Positions 8,485 to 16,986 of a stretch of DNA of 64,000 nucleotides are shown here, piece after piece. Position 1 is the stretch's first letter; every line of letters begins with the position of its first letter. The translations under genes and the position numbers were made by a program. The notes below the pieces were generated by a model, which did no database searches, was not told the DNA's origin, and saw only the letters and a list, made by a program, of their open reading frames with translations. Source of the DNA: Olsenella_L sp051876355 (GTDB lineage: Bacteria > Actinomycetota > Coriobacteriia > Coriobacteriales > Atopobiaceae); NCBI GenBank assembly GCA_051876355.1, contig JBJEHU010000037.1, forward strand, positions 62,001 through 126,000, given 5' to 3'.

Positions 8485-8506
8485 ATGGTAGAGGTGTATC
8501 TACCAT
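8485..8506 (-). promoter_or_regulatory. Candidate operator dyad upstream of membrane-protein operon
   Basis: ATGGTAGA (8485-8492), six bases, then TCTACCAT (8499-8506): a perfect 8-bp inverted repeat. It lies in the gap between the divergent membrane-protein unit and glmM, close to the former. The size and AT-rich ends fit a dimeric helix-turn-helix regulator. No good -35/-10 pair was found with it. Confidence 0.45.
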
Positions 8507-8567
8507 AGAAGTCCTTCTTATTCCGTGTGGGCAGGCTTCGGCAGACGGCAGGCGCGAGCGCAACCGT

Positions 8568-8622
8568 TACAATGGGGAAACGAGCCTGTAAGCGATTTGG
8601 CCTGCTGCGGCGTGGAGCAGGC
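8568..8622 (+). promoter_or_regulatory. glmM promoter and leader hairpin
   Basis: TACAAT (8568-8573) matches the -10 consensus in five of six bases; the -35 is weak. The leader then contains a 7-bp hairpin, GCCTGCT (8600-8606) with AGCAGGC (8616-8622), followed by AAGGAGAG and the start. There is no resemblance to the glmS ribozyme. Confidence 0.4.
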
Positions 8623-8642
8623 GCTGACGCAAGGAGAGAGTG

Positions 8643-9980
8643 ATGAAATATTTCGGAACGGACGGCTTCCGCGGCAGGGCCAATGAAGGTCTGAATGTCG
8701 AGCACGCGTTCAAGATCGGTCGCTATGTCGGCTGGTACTATGGGGCGAACCAGGGCAGGAAGGCTCGTGTCGTCCTCGGCAAGGATACGCGCCGCTCGTC
8801 CTACATGTTCGAGAGCGCCCTCATCTCGGGCCTCGTGGCTTCGGGCGCCGATGTCTACATGCTCCACGTGATCCCGACACCGGGACTGTGCTATGAGACG
8901 CTCGATGGCGGCTTCGACTGCGGCATCATGATCACGGCCTCCCACAACCCCTACACGGACAACGGCATCAAGCTCGTGAACCATGAGGGCTACAAGATGG
9001 ATGAGGACGTCCTCGTAAAGATCGAGGACTACCTCGATGGAAAGGTCGAAGTGCCGCTTGCCACGGGCAATGCGATTGGCCGCACGATCGACTACATGCA
9101 GGGCCGCAACCGCTACATCGCCTATCTGATTGCCTCCTGCGGCTTCAGCCTCCAGGGCTTGAGGATCGGCCTCGACTGCGCAAACGGCGCTGCCTCGAGC
9201 GTCGCACGCCCGGTCTTCGATGCTCTCGGTGCCGATACCTACGTGATCAACAACGCGCCTGACGGCTTCAACATCAACGTCGACTGCGGCTCGACGCATA
9301 TCGAGACGCTCCAGAACTTCGTGATGTACAACCGCCTCGACGTGGGCTTCGCCTACGACGGCGATGCAGACCGCTGTATCGCGGTCGACGAGAAGGGCGA
9401 CGTCGTCGACGGCGACCTCATCCTCTACGTCTGCGGCACCTACCTCAAGAAGCATGGCAAGCTCGCGCATGACACGGTCGTCCCGACCGTCATGTCGAAC
9501 TATGGCCTGTTCCGTGCGTTCGACGATGCCGGCATCAAGTACGAGGCGACGGCCGTGGGCGACAAGAACGTCTACGCCTGCATGCGCGAGAACGGCTACT
9601 CGCTCGGCGGCGAGCAGTCCGGCCACATCATCTTCGGCGATATCGAGACGACGGGCGACGGCGTGATGACAAGTCTGCGTCTCATGGAGGTGCTGCGCGC
9701 CGAGAAGGAGAAGCTCTCCGAGCTCACGCGTCCGGTCAAGCGCTATCCGCAGCTTCTCATCAACGTCGAGGTCAAGGACAAGAATGCGGTCATGGAGGCT
9801 GCTGACATCAAGGCGGCAGTCGCCGAGGCTGAGCGCTTCCTCGAAGGCAACGGCCGCGTGCTCGTGCGTGCCTCCGGCACGGAGCCTCTGATCCGCGTCC
9901 TGGCCGAGGCGCCGGAGCAGGACCTCTGCCAGAAGGCAGACGATATCGTGATCGAGGCGCTCGCACCGTACCGCGTCTAG
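8643..9980 (+). CDS. glmM: Phosphoglucosamine mutase
   Basis: A 445-aa enzyme that converts glucosamine-6-phosphate to glucosamine-1-phosphate for peptidoglycan precursor synthesis. The N-terminal FGTDGFRGRAN is the family hallmark, the phosphoserine loop ITASHNPY carries catalytic Ser100, the metal loop is DGDADR (about 237-242), and the sugar/phosphate-binding GEQSGH and RASGTEP motifs follow. Length is normal for GlmM. A GTG lies immediately before the chosen ATG; both share the AAGGAGAG site, and ATG matches family N-termini. It stands alone between divergent and convergent neighbours and is closed by a bidirectional terminator. Confidence 0.93.
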   Translation: MKYFGTDGFRGRANEGLNVEHAFKIGRYVGWYYGANQGRKARVVLGKDTRRSSYMFESALISGLVASGADVYMLHVIPTPGLCYETLDGGFDCGIMITASHNPYTDNGIKLVNHEGYKMDEDVLVKIEDYLDGKVEVPLATGNAIGRTIDYMQGRNRYIAYLIASCGFSLQGLRIGLDCANGAASSVARPVFDALGADTYVINNAPDGFNINVDCGSTHIETLQNFVMYNRLDVGFAYDGDADRCIAVDEKGDVVDGDLILYVCGTYLKKHGKLAHDTVVPTVMSNYGLFRAFDDAGIKYEATAVGDKNVYACMRENGYSLGGEQSGHIIFGDIETTGDGVMTSLRLMEVLRAEKEKLSELTRPVKRYPQLLINVEVKDKNAVMEAADIKAAVAEAERFLEGNGRVLVRASGTEPLIRVLAEAPEQDLCQKADDIVIEALAPYRV

Positions 9981-10000
9981 CACGGATGAAAGAGCCAAAA

Positions 10001-10036
10001 GAAGGGGGCGTCTGCTCAGGCAGGCGCCCCCTCTTC
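10001..10036. terminator. Bidirectional terminator between glmM and lipase gene
   Basis: GGGGGCGTCTG pairs with CAGGCGCCCCC across a short loop (one G-T wobble), flanked by GAAG and CTTC. It sits between two convergent genes and can serve both. Confidence 0.8.
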
Positions 10037-10055
10037 ATGGCTCTGGCATGCTGTG

Positions 10056-11012
10056 CTATACGCCGAGCTTCTGCTTTGTCCAGACGAGGATGTCGCGCAT
10101 GACCTCGGACGCATCCGTCTCGTTCAGGATCTCGTGGCGCATGTGCGCATAGATGTGGACCGAGACATCCTTCACGCCGGCATTGCGTGCCATCTGTGCG
10201 GCATGCTCGACGCCCTTGCCGCAGGAGCCGACCGGGTCCTCGGCGCCGGCGACGAAGAAGACCGGCAGATCCTTGTCCCATTTTGCGAAGCAGTCAGGCG
10301 AGCAGACGAAGCGCGTGATTGCAGACACGGTCGCATAGCCGCCGATCGAGAACGGGAAGCCGCAGGCAGGATCTGCGATATAGGTGTCGACATTCTCCGT
10401 GTTGTAGCTCAGCCAGTCGAAGTCCGTGCGGGCATTCTTGATCTGATGGGCATAGGCGCCGTCGCCGAGCGAGTGGAGCATCTCGGAGTACGCGTCGGCA
10501 CCGTGGCGCTTTGCTGCCTGGACGGCGAGGCCATGCATGAAGGCAGAGGCAGCTGGCGGCACATGCCCCGTGCCGGAGAGGATGCAGGCCTTGAGGTTCG
10601 GGTCGCGATAGGTCGCAAGATAGGCGCGGGAGAGGTAGCTTCCGAGCGAGTGGCCGAAGAGCACGCGCGGAATGCCCGGTGCCTTCTTCTCCATCTCTTT
10701 TGCCATGCGCTGGATATCGTCGACCATGATCTTGTCGCCGCCCTCGAGCGGGAGCTTGCCCCACTGCTCCGGCGTCGCGCTCTCGCCGTGGCCTATCTGG
10801 TCGTGGCCGCAGACGACGTATCCCGCATGTGCCAGATACTCGGCGAAGCGCTCGTAGCGGCTGATATGCTCTGCCATCCCGTGGACGATCTGAAAGATCG
10901 CCTTCGGCTCGCCTTCCGGCCAGACGATCTTCGCCTGAATCGTCGTCGTCCCGTCTGCGCTCGGGAACGTGAAGCTCTCTTTTCTGAGCCCTGTGCTCTG
11001 TTCTGCATCCAT
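10056..11012 (-). CDS. Monoacylglycerol lipase-like alpha/beta hydrolase
   Basis: A 318-aa hydrolase of the serine aminopeptidase S33/monoacylglycerol lipase type. IVHGMAEH (about 42-49) is the typical oxyanion motif of that group, GHSLGS gives nucleophile Ser122, Asp lies in AGAEDPVG and His in MRHEILNE, so the triad is complete. The segment GHDQIGHGES is also typical. No signal peptide, so cytoplasmic; substrate probably a monoglyceride or lysophospholipid. ATG 11012 has AGGGGC upstream. It stands alone, 163 bp downstream of the ATP-grasp gene with a terminator between. Confidence 0.85.
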   Translation of the reverse strand: MDAEQSTGLRKESFTFPSADGTTTIQAKIVWPEGEPKAIFQIVHGMAEHISRYERFAEYLAHAGYVVCGHDQIGHGESATPEQWGKLPLEGGDKIMVDDIQRMAKEMEKKAPGIPRVLFGHSLGSYLSRAYLATYRDPNLKACILSGTGHVPPAASAFMHGLAVQAAKRHGADAYSEMLHSLGDGAYAHQIKNARTDFDWLSYNTENVDTYIADPACGFPFSIGGYATVSAITRFVCSPDCFAKWDKDLPVFFVAGAEDPVGSCGKGVEHAAQMARNAGVKDVSVHIYAHMRHEILNETDASEVMRDILVWTKQKLGV

Positions 11013-11138
11013 GATGCCCCTGCCTTCCTGGAATAGCCGACGGCACCATCCTAGGACGGGGCATCTGATTCAATCACACAGTACAGGGCAGACGGCACGA
11101 AAGTCGGCGTCTGCGGAATGGGCGGCGGGGCATGAGAA

Positions 11139-11163
11139 GGGCCCGGAAGCGTCTTCCGGGCCC
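11139..11163 (-). terminator. Terminator hairpin after ATP-grasp gene
   Basis: A perfect 11-bp stem GGGCCCGGAAG/CTTCCGGGCCC with a 3-base loop, 13 bases past the stop. The following T tract is weak. Confidence 0.7.
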
Positions 11164-11175
11164 GAAGCAGATCCT

Positions 11176-12399
11176 CTAGAGTGCAAGGTCTTCGGGACGT
11201 GCCATATCGTCTGGCGTGCGCTCCTGGACATAGCGGATGAACTCGCGGCGCTCTGCATCGGTCCTGAGCTTTGCCGTGTAGGCCATGTCTCCCATATCGT
11301 CAGCAAGGGCAGGGGAGATGCGCTCGGCCTCGACGATCCGGTCGCCGTAGGTGCGCCTGATGTCGGCATCCGAGTGGGCGTAGCGGTGGCAGTCGCGCTG
11401 CGAGGCATAGACGCAGAAGAACTGCTCGCCCTGGCGCGTGTCCGTTGCATCCTTCGTGACCATGTCGGCCCAGATCTGGTAGACATCGGTGGAGTGCGCA
11501 TAGTTCATCATGTTCGGCGTATTGGATCCAGGCGGACGCAGGTTCACCTCGAGGCCGACATAGTCGCCGGCGTCTCCAAGGCCTTCCTTCGCCTGGTCGA
11601 GGCGGAAGAACTCCATGTGCGTGAAGCGGCTTCTGATGCCGAAGGACTTGCCGGCGGCACGGCCGAGCTTCTGGAGCTTCGGATCGATCACGGGAAGGCA
11701 TGTATACGCCATATCGAGCTTCTCTGCGGCGACGCGCGCCATGCTCTTCGGGAACTCTTCCATGTTCTCGAAGAGGGGTTCTGCGTAGCTGTCGAAGATT
11801 GCGTCATAGGAGCAGATGCGTCCTGTCACGAACTCCTCGATAACATAGCTTCCCGCCGGCTTCCTTGCAAAGAAGTCTTCGAGGCTCGCCTCGTCCTCGA
11901 TCTTGCGCGCTCCGAGCGAGCCCATGCCGACCTCGGGCTTCGCGAAGAGGGGATAGCCGACCTGGGAAGCGAACTGCTTCGCATCGTCGAGCGTCGTGGC
12001 CCTGATCTGGCGTGCCGTCGGGATGGATCCCATTGCATAGAGCGGCTTCATGCCGGCCTTGCTCTGCCAGACGGCCATCTGTGCCGCAGATGCTCCTGTC
12101 ACGATATGGAAGTCGTCGCGCAGACGTGCATCCTGCGCAAGCCAGAACTCGTTGTTCGACTCGAGCCAGTCGATCTTTCCATACTTGTACGAGAAGAAGG
12201 CGACGGCACGGAACACCTGGTCATAGTCGGCAAGGTTGGGCGTGTAGTAGTACTCGGCAAGCGAGCTCTTGAGCTCGGGCGCCAGTCCGTCATACGGTGC
12301 ATCGCCGATTCCCAGGACGGTTGCACCGTTTCTCTGGAGCCTGTTGCAGAACTGCCAGAAGACGGGAGGGAACTGCGGGGATATGAAGACGAAATTCAT
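11176..12399 (-). CDS. ATP-grasp carboxylate-amine ligase of unknown substrate
   Basis: A 407-aa ATP-grasp enzyme. A Rossmann-like pre-ATP-grasp domain begins FISPQFPPVF; ATP-binding strands include YPLFAKPEVGMGSLG (about 149-163) and YVIEEFVTG; the metal-binding box is GLEVNLRPPGS (about 304-314). Such enzymes join a carboxylate to an amine or thiol through an acyl phosphate, with ATP hydrolysis. It does not match known biosynthetic ligases such as purine enzymes or D-Ala ligase. The next gene upstream on the same strand is a putative esterase, separated by 164 bp and a terminator; the pair may act on one metabolite, which is inference only. Confidence 0.75.
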   Translation of the reverse strand: MNFVFISPQFPPVFWQFCNRLQRNGATVLGIGDAPYDGLAPELKSSLAEYYYTPNLADYDQVFRAVAFFSYKYGKIDWLESNNEFWLAQDARLRDDFHIVTGASAAQMAVWQSKAGMKPLYAMGSIPTARQIRATTLDDAKQFASQVGYPLFAKPEVGMGSLGARKIEDEASLEDFFARKPAGSYVIEEFVTGRICSYDAIFDSYAEPLFENMEEFPKSMARVAAEKLDMAYTCLPVIDPKLQKLGRAAGKSFGIRSRFTHMEFFRLDQAKEGLGDAGDYVGLEVNLRPPGSNTPNMMNYAHSTDVYQIWADMVTKDATDTRQGEQFFCVYASQRDCHRYAHSDADIRRTYGDRIVEAERISPALADDMGDMAYTAKLRTDAERREFIRYVQERTPDDMARPEDLAL

Positions 12400-12511
12400 G
12401 TGGTACCTCTGCTAGGTAAGTGTGGACTCACTCATGCTAGCGCGCACATCGATTCAGGCTTGTTACAGGATGACTTTACGCAATCTTTGCAGGAACTGGC
12501 AGCATTCCGCA

Positions 12512-12541
12512 TAAAAAGAGCCTGCCCCGGAGGTCAGGCTC
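12512..12541 (-). terminator. Intrinsic terminator after esterase gene
   Basis: On the minus strand GAGCCTG, a 10-base loop, CAGGCTC, then TTTTTAT: a classic rho-independent terminator 22 bases past the esterase stop. Confidence 0.85.
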
Positions 12542-12563
12542 GAAAGCATCTGGATGATCTGGC

Positions 12564-13949
12564 CTACTTTGTGCGGCGGGAGGAAGACCTGCGCGTCGTC
12601 GTCTTCTTTGCGGCAGGCTTCTTCGCTGCCGTCTTGGATGCGGCCGGTGCCTTCTTGGCAGCAGGCTCCGCTGCAGGCTTGGCAGCTGCCTTGGGAGCAG
12701 GCTCGGCCTTCACGGCAGCAGGCTTTGCTGCGGGCTCGGCCTTCTTTGCAGCTGCTGCCTGGGCAGGAGCGGGCTTTGCGGCAGCCTTGGCGGGCTCTGC
12801 CTTCTTCGCTGCGGCCTTGGGCTCGGCAGCCTTTGCAGCAGGAGCAGCCTTCTTCTCTGCCGGCTTCTCAGCGGCCTTCGGGGCAGGCTCTGCCTTCTTT
12901 GCGGCTGCAGCCTTCGTGGCGGTCTTTGCCGGCGCTGCCTTCTTCGCGGCAGGAGCAGCTGCCTTCGCTGCCGGCTTCGCAGCAGGCTCGGCCTTCTTGA
13001 CTGCAGGTGCCTTGGCAGGCTCAGCCTTCTTGGCAGGAGCCTTGGCGGCAGGCTTTGCAGCCTTCGGAGCCTCCGGCTTGGCTGCCTTCGGGGCCTCGGC
13101 CTTCGGCGCTTCCTTCTTCTCGGCAGCCTTTGCTGCCGGCTTCTCCTCCTGCTTCGGTGCAGGTGCATCCTTCTTGGCGGCGGCTGCCTCGGAGGCGAGC
13201 TCCTTCTTCACGTCCTCGAGGACGATCGGCAGGAAGTAGCGCATCTGCTTCTTCCACCACGGCCAGTCGTGGTTCACGTCAAAGCCCCAGAAGTCGCACC
13301 AGGCATTGATGCCGAGACGCTTGAAGCTCGCATCCATGTCGCGCAGGTCGGAGAGGCCGTCTTCCCAGGCACCCTGGCCGACGCAGAAGCAGAGCGAGCG
13401 GTGGTTGTAGAGATCGATGTAGGGATGGTCAGCCGGCAGGTCGTGGAGCATCTGGACCATATCGTTCATGTAGAGGTTCTCGTCCATCCAGTCGCCGAAG
13501 AAGAAGCTCGTGCGATAGACGCCAGAGAGCGCGATGCAGCCCTGGAAGAGGTCCGGACGGCGCAGTGCCGCGATAGCGGAGTGGGTGGCACCCATGGAGC
13601 AGCCGGTTGCAAGCGGGCGGAGGTCGGAGTTGTTCCTGTCATGGACGTACGGGACAAGCTCGTCCGTCACGAAGCGGAAGTAGTCCTCCTGGCGCTGGGC
13701 ACGCCAGCTCTTGTCGCCGTTCGTGTTCGACCAGGACTCCTGGTCGATGGAGTCGACGCAGAACAGCTGCACCTTGCCGCCGTCGATGTAGTCGGCAAGC
13801 TCGGAGATCATGCCGAAGTCCTCGTAGTTCGTGCACTTCGAGTCCTGCGTCTGGAAGACGATGATGGGGTATCCCGTCATGCCATACACGATCACGCCGA
13901 GATCTTCGCCGAGCACATTGCTGTGGTAGGAAATTGCATCGCGGTACAT
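12564..13949 (-). CDS. Putative esterase with histone-H1-like Ala/Lys/Pro tail
   Basis: A 461-aa two-part protein. Residues 1-250 form an esterase-D/putative esterase domain: GCSMGA places the nucleophile at Ser118, an acidic pair occurs in GQGAWEDG (about 191-198), and VNHDWPWW gives His227. From about residue 253 to the end the protein is low complexity, built of Ala, Lys, Pro and a few Glu (AAKPAAKAPAKK-type repeats), finishing in a very basic Thr/Ser/Arg-rich end. Such tails occur in histone-H1-like and some cell-wall-binding proteins. There is no signal peptide. GAGGAGG precedes ATG 13949. The enzyme part alone resembles stand-alone esterases; the tail roughly doubles it and may bind nucleic acid or another polyanion. 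Confidence 0.8.
   Translation of the reverse strand: MYRDAISYHSNVLGEDLGVIVYGMTGYPIIVFQTQDSKCTNYEDFGMISELADYIDGGKVQLFCVDSIDQESWSNTNGDKSWRAQRQEDYFRFVTDELVPYVHDRNNSDLRPLATGCSMGATHSAIAALRRPDLFQGCIALSGVYRTSFFFGDWMDENLYMNDMVQMLHDLPADHPYIDLYNHRSLCFCVGQGAWEDGLSDLRDMDASFKRLGINAWCDFWGFDVNHDWPWWKKQMRYFLPIVLEDVKKELASEAAAAKKDAPAPKQEEKPAAKAAEKKEAPKAEAPKAAKPEAPKAAKPAAKAPAKKAEPAKAPAVKKAEPAAKPAAKAAAPAAKKAAPAKTATKAAAAKKAEPAPKAAEKPAEKKAAPAAKAAEPKAAAKKAEPAKAAAKPAPAQAAAAKKAEPAAKPAAVKAEPAPKAAAKPAAEPAAKKAPAASKTAAKKPAAKKTTTRRSSSRRTK
12570..13193 (-). repeat. Low-complexity Ala/Lys/Pro coding repeat
   Basis: Imperfect short repeats encoding AAKKAEPA-, AAKPAAK- and EAPKAAKP-like units in the esterase gene. The tandem nature makes length variation between strains likely. 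Confidence 0.8.
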
Positions 13950-14086
13950 GGAGCCTCCTCAGATAGCACACCAAACGCAGCCCATGGTAGCAGCCCGTCT
14001 GGGAGGAGGTCCTGCCTGTGCGCATCTCATAACAACAAATTTATAAACTTACGCGCAAATTGCGTAGATGGCACCCATTTTTCCGC

Positions 14087-14389
14087 CTACGCGAGGAAAA
14101 GCTCGAGGACGAGCACGGTCGCGCAGCAGACGGCTGCGACGACGAAGAGGCTCTTTCCCCGCCATGATGCATAGATGCCAAGCGCAAGCGCTGCGGCGCC
14201 TGCGAGCGGCGACTGCGTGCTCTCGAATATCGCCGGTACCGTCATGACAGCCAGCGTCACATAGGGCACGTAGTAGAGGAAGGACTTGAGATAGGGGCTC
14301 TCGAGAGGGCGCCTAATGAAGACGACGGGCAGGACACGCAGAGATACGGTCGCCGCTCCCATCGCAAGCACGTAGATCCACATGTTCAT
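14087..14389 (-). CDS. azlD: AzlD-family branched-chain amino acid exporter small subunit
   Basis: A 100-aa hydrophobic protein with three to four helices and the family motif RVLPVVFIRRPLESP near residue 18-32. AzlD works with AzlC to export branched-chain amino acids or analogues across the membrane. Its ATG overlaps the azlC stop by 4 bp (ATGA), so the two are translationally coupled. Length is typical. Confidence 0.88.
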   Translation of the reverse strand: MNMWIYVLAMGAATVSLRVLPVVFIRRPLESPYLKSFLYYVPYVTLAVMTVPAIFESTQSPLAGAAALALGIYASWRGKSLFVVAAVCCATVLVLELFLA

Positions 14390-15192
14390 GAGAGGGCCTC
14401 CTGCGCCGTCCAGGATGCCTTCTTCATGCCTGCGAAGCGGAACGTCGGCACCCCGTCATGCACGGGGAAGAGCCAGGCGGCAGCCCCTGCAATCGCAAGC
14501 GTCAGGATGATCGTGCGCGTGCCGGAAGAGAGATCGGAGACGAGGGGCATCACGGAGAAGAGCATGCTTGCGGCAAAGCTTGCGCAGACGACGGCGAACA
14601 CGGCCCTGTGCTCATGGGCGGCCGGGACGATCACGGCGAGGAACATGCCGAAGAGCGCGACGGAAAGCGCCGAGAGCACGCGCAGGGGCAGGACGTTTCC
14701 GAGCACGGCACCGAGTGCGCCGCCTGCTGCCCAGCCGGGCAGTGCCGGCACGAACGTGCCGAACGAATACGCTGGGGAGATATGGCCCGGCCGGGCGATA
14801 GCAAGGGCAAAGAGTTCGTCGGTGTTGTCGTAGGCGATGAGCATGCGCTGCCAGAGCGGCGTCTTCTCGTCGAAGCGCTGGGCAAGCGCGGCGCCCATGA
14901 GGATGTAGCGGGCATTCGCGATGAGCGTGACCGCAACAAGCTCGAGCACGGCGGCGCCCTGCGCAATCGAGGCATAGGCGGCATATTCTCCGGCCGAGGC
15001 GTTGCAGAGCAGGCTTGCAACGAATGACTGGACGGGGTCGAGGCCAGCTCCTGCTGCGGAGATGCCGAGCGAGAACGAGACGGCAAGATAGCCGAGCGCG
15101 ATCGGCACGCCGTCGCGTATGCCCTGCCTGAAGGCAGAGACGGTATCGGTCTTCGCTGTGCTCTTCCAGGTGCTCTGCGCTGTCGCTTCCAT
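14386..15192 (-). CDS. azlC: AzlC-family branched-chain amino acid permease
   Basis: A 268-aa membrane protein with about seven to eight helices. Family marks are FRQGIRDGVPIALGYLAVSFSLG near the N-terminus (about 21-43), the NASAGEYAAY segment and IANARYILMGAALAQ. With AzlD it forms an amino-acid exporter. ATG 15192 is chosen for the near-perfect GGAGG five bases upstream; the longer reading would run through the divergent regulator gene. It is transcribed away from a LysR gene across a 102-bp gap, the usual layout for LysR control. Confidence 0.9.
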   Translation of the reverse strand: MEATAQSTWKSTAKTDTVSAFRQGIRDGVPIALGYLAVSFSLGISAAGAGLDPVQSFVASLLCNASAGEYAAYASIAQGAAVLELVAVTLIANARYILMGAALAQRFDEKTPLWQRMLIAYDNTDELFALAIARPGHISPAYSFGTFVPALPGWAAGGALGAVLGNVLPLRVLSALSVALFGMFLAVIVPAAHEHRAVFAVVCASFAASMLFSVMPLVSDLSSGTRTIILTLAIAGAAAWLFPVHDGVPTFRFAGMKKASWTAQEALS

Positions 15193-15294
15193 GGTGCCTC
15201 CTTGCGCTGTTTGCATCTTTGTACGCTTCGGCGAACCATAAGTAAAACGATTGTATGTAATGGCATAATAAGCAAAGCTAATGGAAGGAGCGGC

Positions 15295-16197
15295 ATGAGG
15301 ATATCGCGCGCAGGTGTCTGTGTGAGGGTGGCCGAGACCGGCAGCTTCACGGCGGTCGCAGGAGAGCTCGGCTACACGCAGTCGGCCATATCGCAGCAGG
15401 TACGCTCGCTCGAGGAGGAGCTCGGCTGCACCCTGCTCGAGAGGAGGCGCGACGGCGTGCGCCTCACGAAGGACGGCGAGGCCCTGATGCCCTACCTCGA
15501 TGCGATAAGCCATGCAGAGGATGCGCTGAGCCGCCGGCAGCGCGAGCTTTCGGGCCTTGTCGGCAGCGAGATCTCGATCGGCACGTTCACGAGCGTGAGC
15601 CGAAATATCCTGCCGCCCCTCATGAAGGAGTTCAAGGAGGTCTGGCCCGACGTTCACTTCGTGCTGCGCCAGGGCGAATACACCTCGATCGCCGAGTGGA
15701 TCCGCAGCGGCGAGCTCGATCTCGGCTTCACTGACATGGAGGATGCAGAAGGGCTCGTGCGCGTGCCGCTTCTCTCAGACGAGATGATGGCGGTCGTGCC
15801 GCATGGGCACCGGCTTGCCAGGAAGCGCACGGTCTCTCTGGGAGACCTTGCCGAAGAGCCCCTGATCGTGCTCGACGAAGGCGAATCGTCGGTCGCGCTC
15901 CATGCGTTCGAACGTGCCGGCATCGAGCCGAACGTCGAGTATACGGTCACGGACGACTATTCGATTCTGCAGATGGTGAGGGAGGGCCTCGGCGTCACGC
16001 TCCTCTATGAGCTCATGCTCTCGAACTACGATGCAGGGCTTCTGACGAAGCGCGTGCGCGAGCAGCCGAAGCGAAACATCTGCCTTGCCTGGAGATCGGA
16101 TGAGACGCTGCCTCTCGCCTCGAAGCGCTTTGCCGAGAAGGTCATCTCCTCGAAGGAGCTCTCGCCGTATCCGTTCGTCCAGCACTCAGCAAGCTGA
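15295..16197 (+). CDS. LysR-type transcriptional regulator, probably of azlCD
   Basis: A 300-aa LysR regulator. The N-terminal winged helix reads AETGSFTAVAGELGYTQSAISQQVR (about 14-38), followed by LEEELGCTLLERR, and a periplasmic-binding-like effector domain from about residue 90 (EISIGTFTSVSRNILPPL). GGAAGGAG precedes ATG 15295. It is divergent from azlC, so it probably binds the shared gap and responds to an amino acid or related effector. The class of effector is not visible in the sequence. Confidence 0.88.
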   Translation: MRISRAGVCVRVAETGSFTAVAGELGYTQSAISQQVRSLEEELGCTLLERRRDGVRLTKDGEALMPYLDAISHAEDALSRRQRELSGLVGSEISIGTFTSVSRNILPPLMKEFKEVWPDVHFVLRQGEYTSIAEWIRSGELDLGFTDMEDAEGLVRVPLLSDEMMAVVPHGHRLARKRTVSLGDLAEEPLIVLDEGESSVALHAFERAGIEPNVEYTVTDDYSILQMVREGLGVTLLYELMLSNYDAGLLTKRVREQPKRNICLAWRSDETLPLASKRFAEKVISSKELSPYPFVQHSAS

Positions 16198-16255
16198 AGA
16201 CATGTTTTCGATCGTGGCCTGATATGGCATGCGAGCGCGTTTCCCTGCAAGGTTT

Positions 16256-16265
16256 GTGCTAGGGT
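16256..16265 (+). promoter_or_regulatory. Extended -10-like promoter for LURP-one gene
   Basis: GTGCTAGGGT has the extended -10 layout TGcTAnnnT seen at other starts in this window. A start about 16272 would leave a 39-base leader before the GTG at 16311 and argues against the earlier TTG start. Confidence 0.35.
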
Positions 16266-16310
16266 CTAGCTAGCTTGATGCAAGCCAGAACCATCCGGAA
16301 GGGGGAATCT

Positions 16311-16787
16311 GTGTCCCAGCGATTCACGATCAAGAACCACCGGACCGGTTCTGAGTCCCATGTCCTCGATATCTTCGATGCAGAGGGGCATATTGCCTAC
16401 AACGCGCAGATACAGCTTGTCAGCGGCGTCGACCATATGATGCTTCAGGATCCTGATGGCAACGAGGTTGCCCGCTACCGGGTGCGTGCGTTCGAGGAGC
16501 GCGGCATGCTCATGGTGACGATGGCAGACGGCGTGCGCTTTGCAGCAAGCTTCTCGGGCGTCCACCATACGCCGCACCTATCCGTGCCGGACTATGGCTG
16601 GAACCTCGATAGGTCGCCCGTGCGCGGGATGTACCACATCACGAACTTCAGGGGAGACAAGATCGCGACGGTCGTCCGCGGAGAGCAGTGCGTCGGAAGC
16701 TATGTCGCCACGATCGCCGACGGACGCCACCTCGAGGAGCTCCTCGTGCTCGTGCTGATCGTACGGTTCCTGCTCGAGCACAGGTGA
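16311..16787 (+). CDS. LURP-one/Tubby-like beta-barrel protein
   Basis: A 158-aa protein of the LURP-one-related (Tubby C-terminal-like) fold: alternating strands such as FTIKNHRTGSESHVLDIFD, NAQIQLVSGVDHMMLQDPDG and GNEVARYRVRAFEER, then a hydrophobic C-terminal helix (about 140-154), the typical barrel with a central helix. Bacterial members are uncharacterised; roles in membrane or phosphoinositide-like binding are suggested for the fold. GTG 16311 is preferred because AAGGGGGAA lies just upstream; an in-frame TTG/ATG 36 bases earlier has none. It stands alone. Confidence 0.6.
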   Translation: MSQRFTIKNHRTGSESHVLDIFDAEGHIAYNAQIQLVSGVDHMMLQDPDGNEVARYRVRAFEERGMLMVTMADGVRFAASFSGVHHTPHLSVPDYGWNLDRSPVRGMYHITNFRGDKIATVVRGEQCVGSYVATIADGRHLEELLVLVLIVRFLLEHR

Positions 16788-16986
16788 ATTGATGAAATCG
16801 CATGACAGCGAGTCTTTATGCGCATGAATGAGAGCAAGTGTCGGAATTCTCAGGAATGCGAAACCGTCGGCCGCTCCATTCCCCCCGCTGCCGATTGGGG
16901 AGCGAAGGCTGGAGCGTTTCCATTAGGCTCAGAGTTGGGGCACGAATGAGGCAGCAGGCATTCCGGATGCAGGGAAGTGGTCACGG

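Noticed and set aside
8091..9998. A 635-codon minus-strand frame opposite glmM
   Set aside because: glmM is unmistakable on the plus strand; the antisense frame also crosses two other genes.
10969..13239. A 756-codon plus-strand frame ending in Ala/Gly/Phe repeats
   Set aside because: It is the reverse of the ATP-grasp gene and the Ala/Lys/Pro tail of the esterase; the repeats are a mirror of that low-complexity coding.
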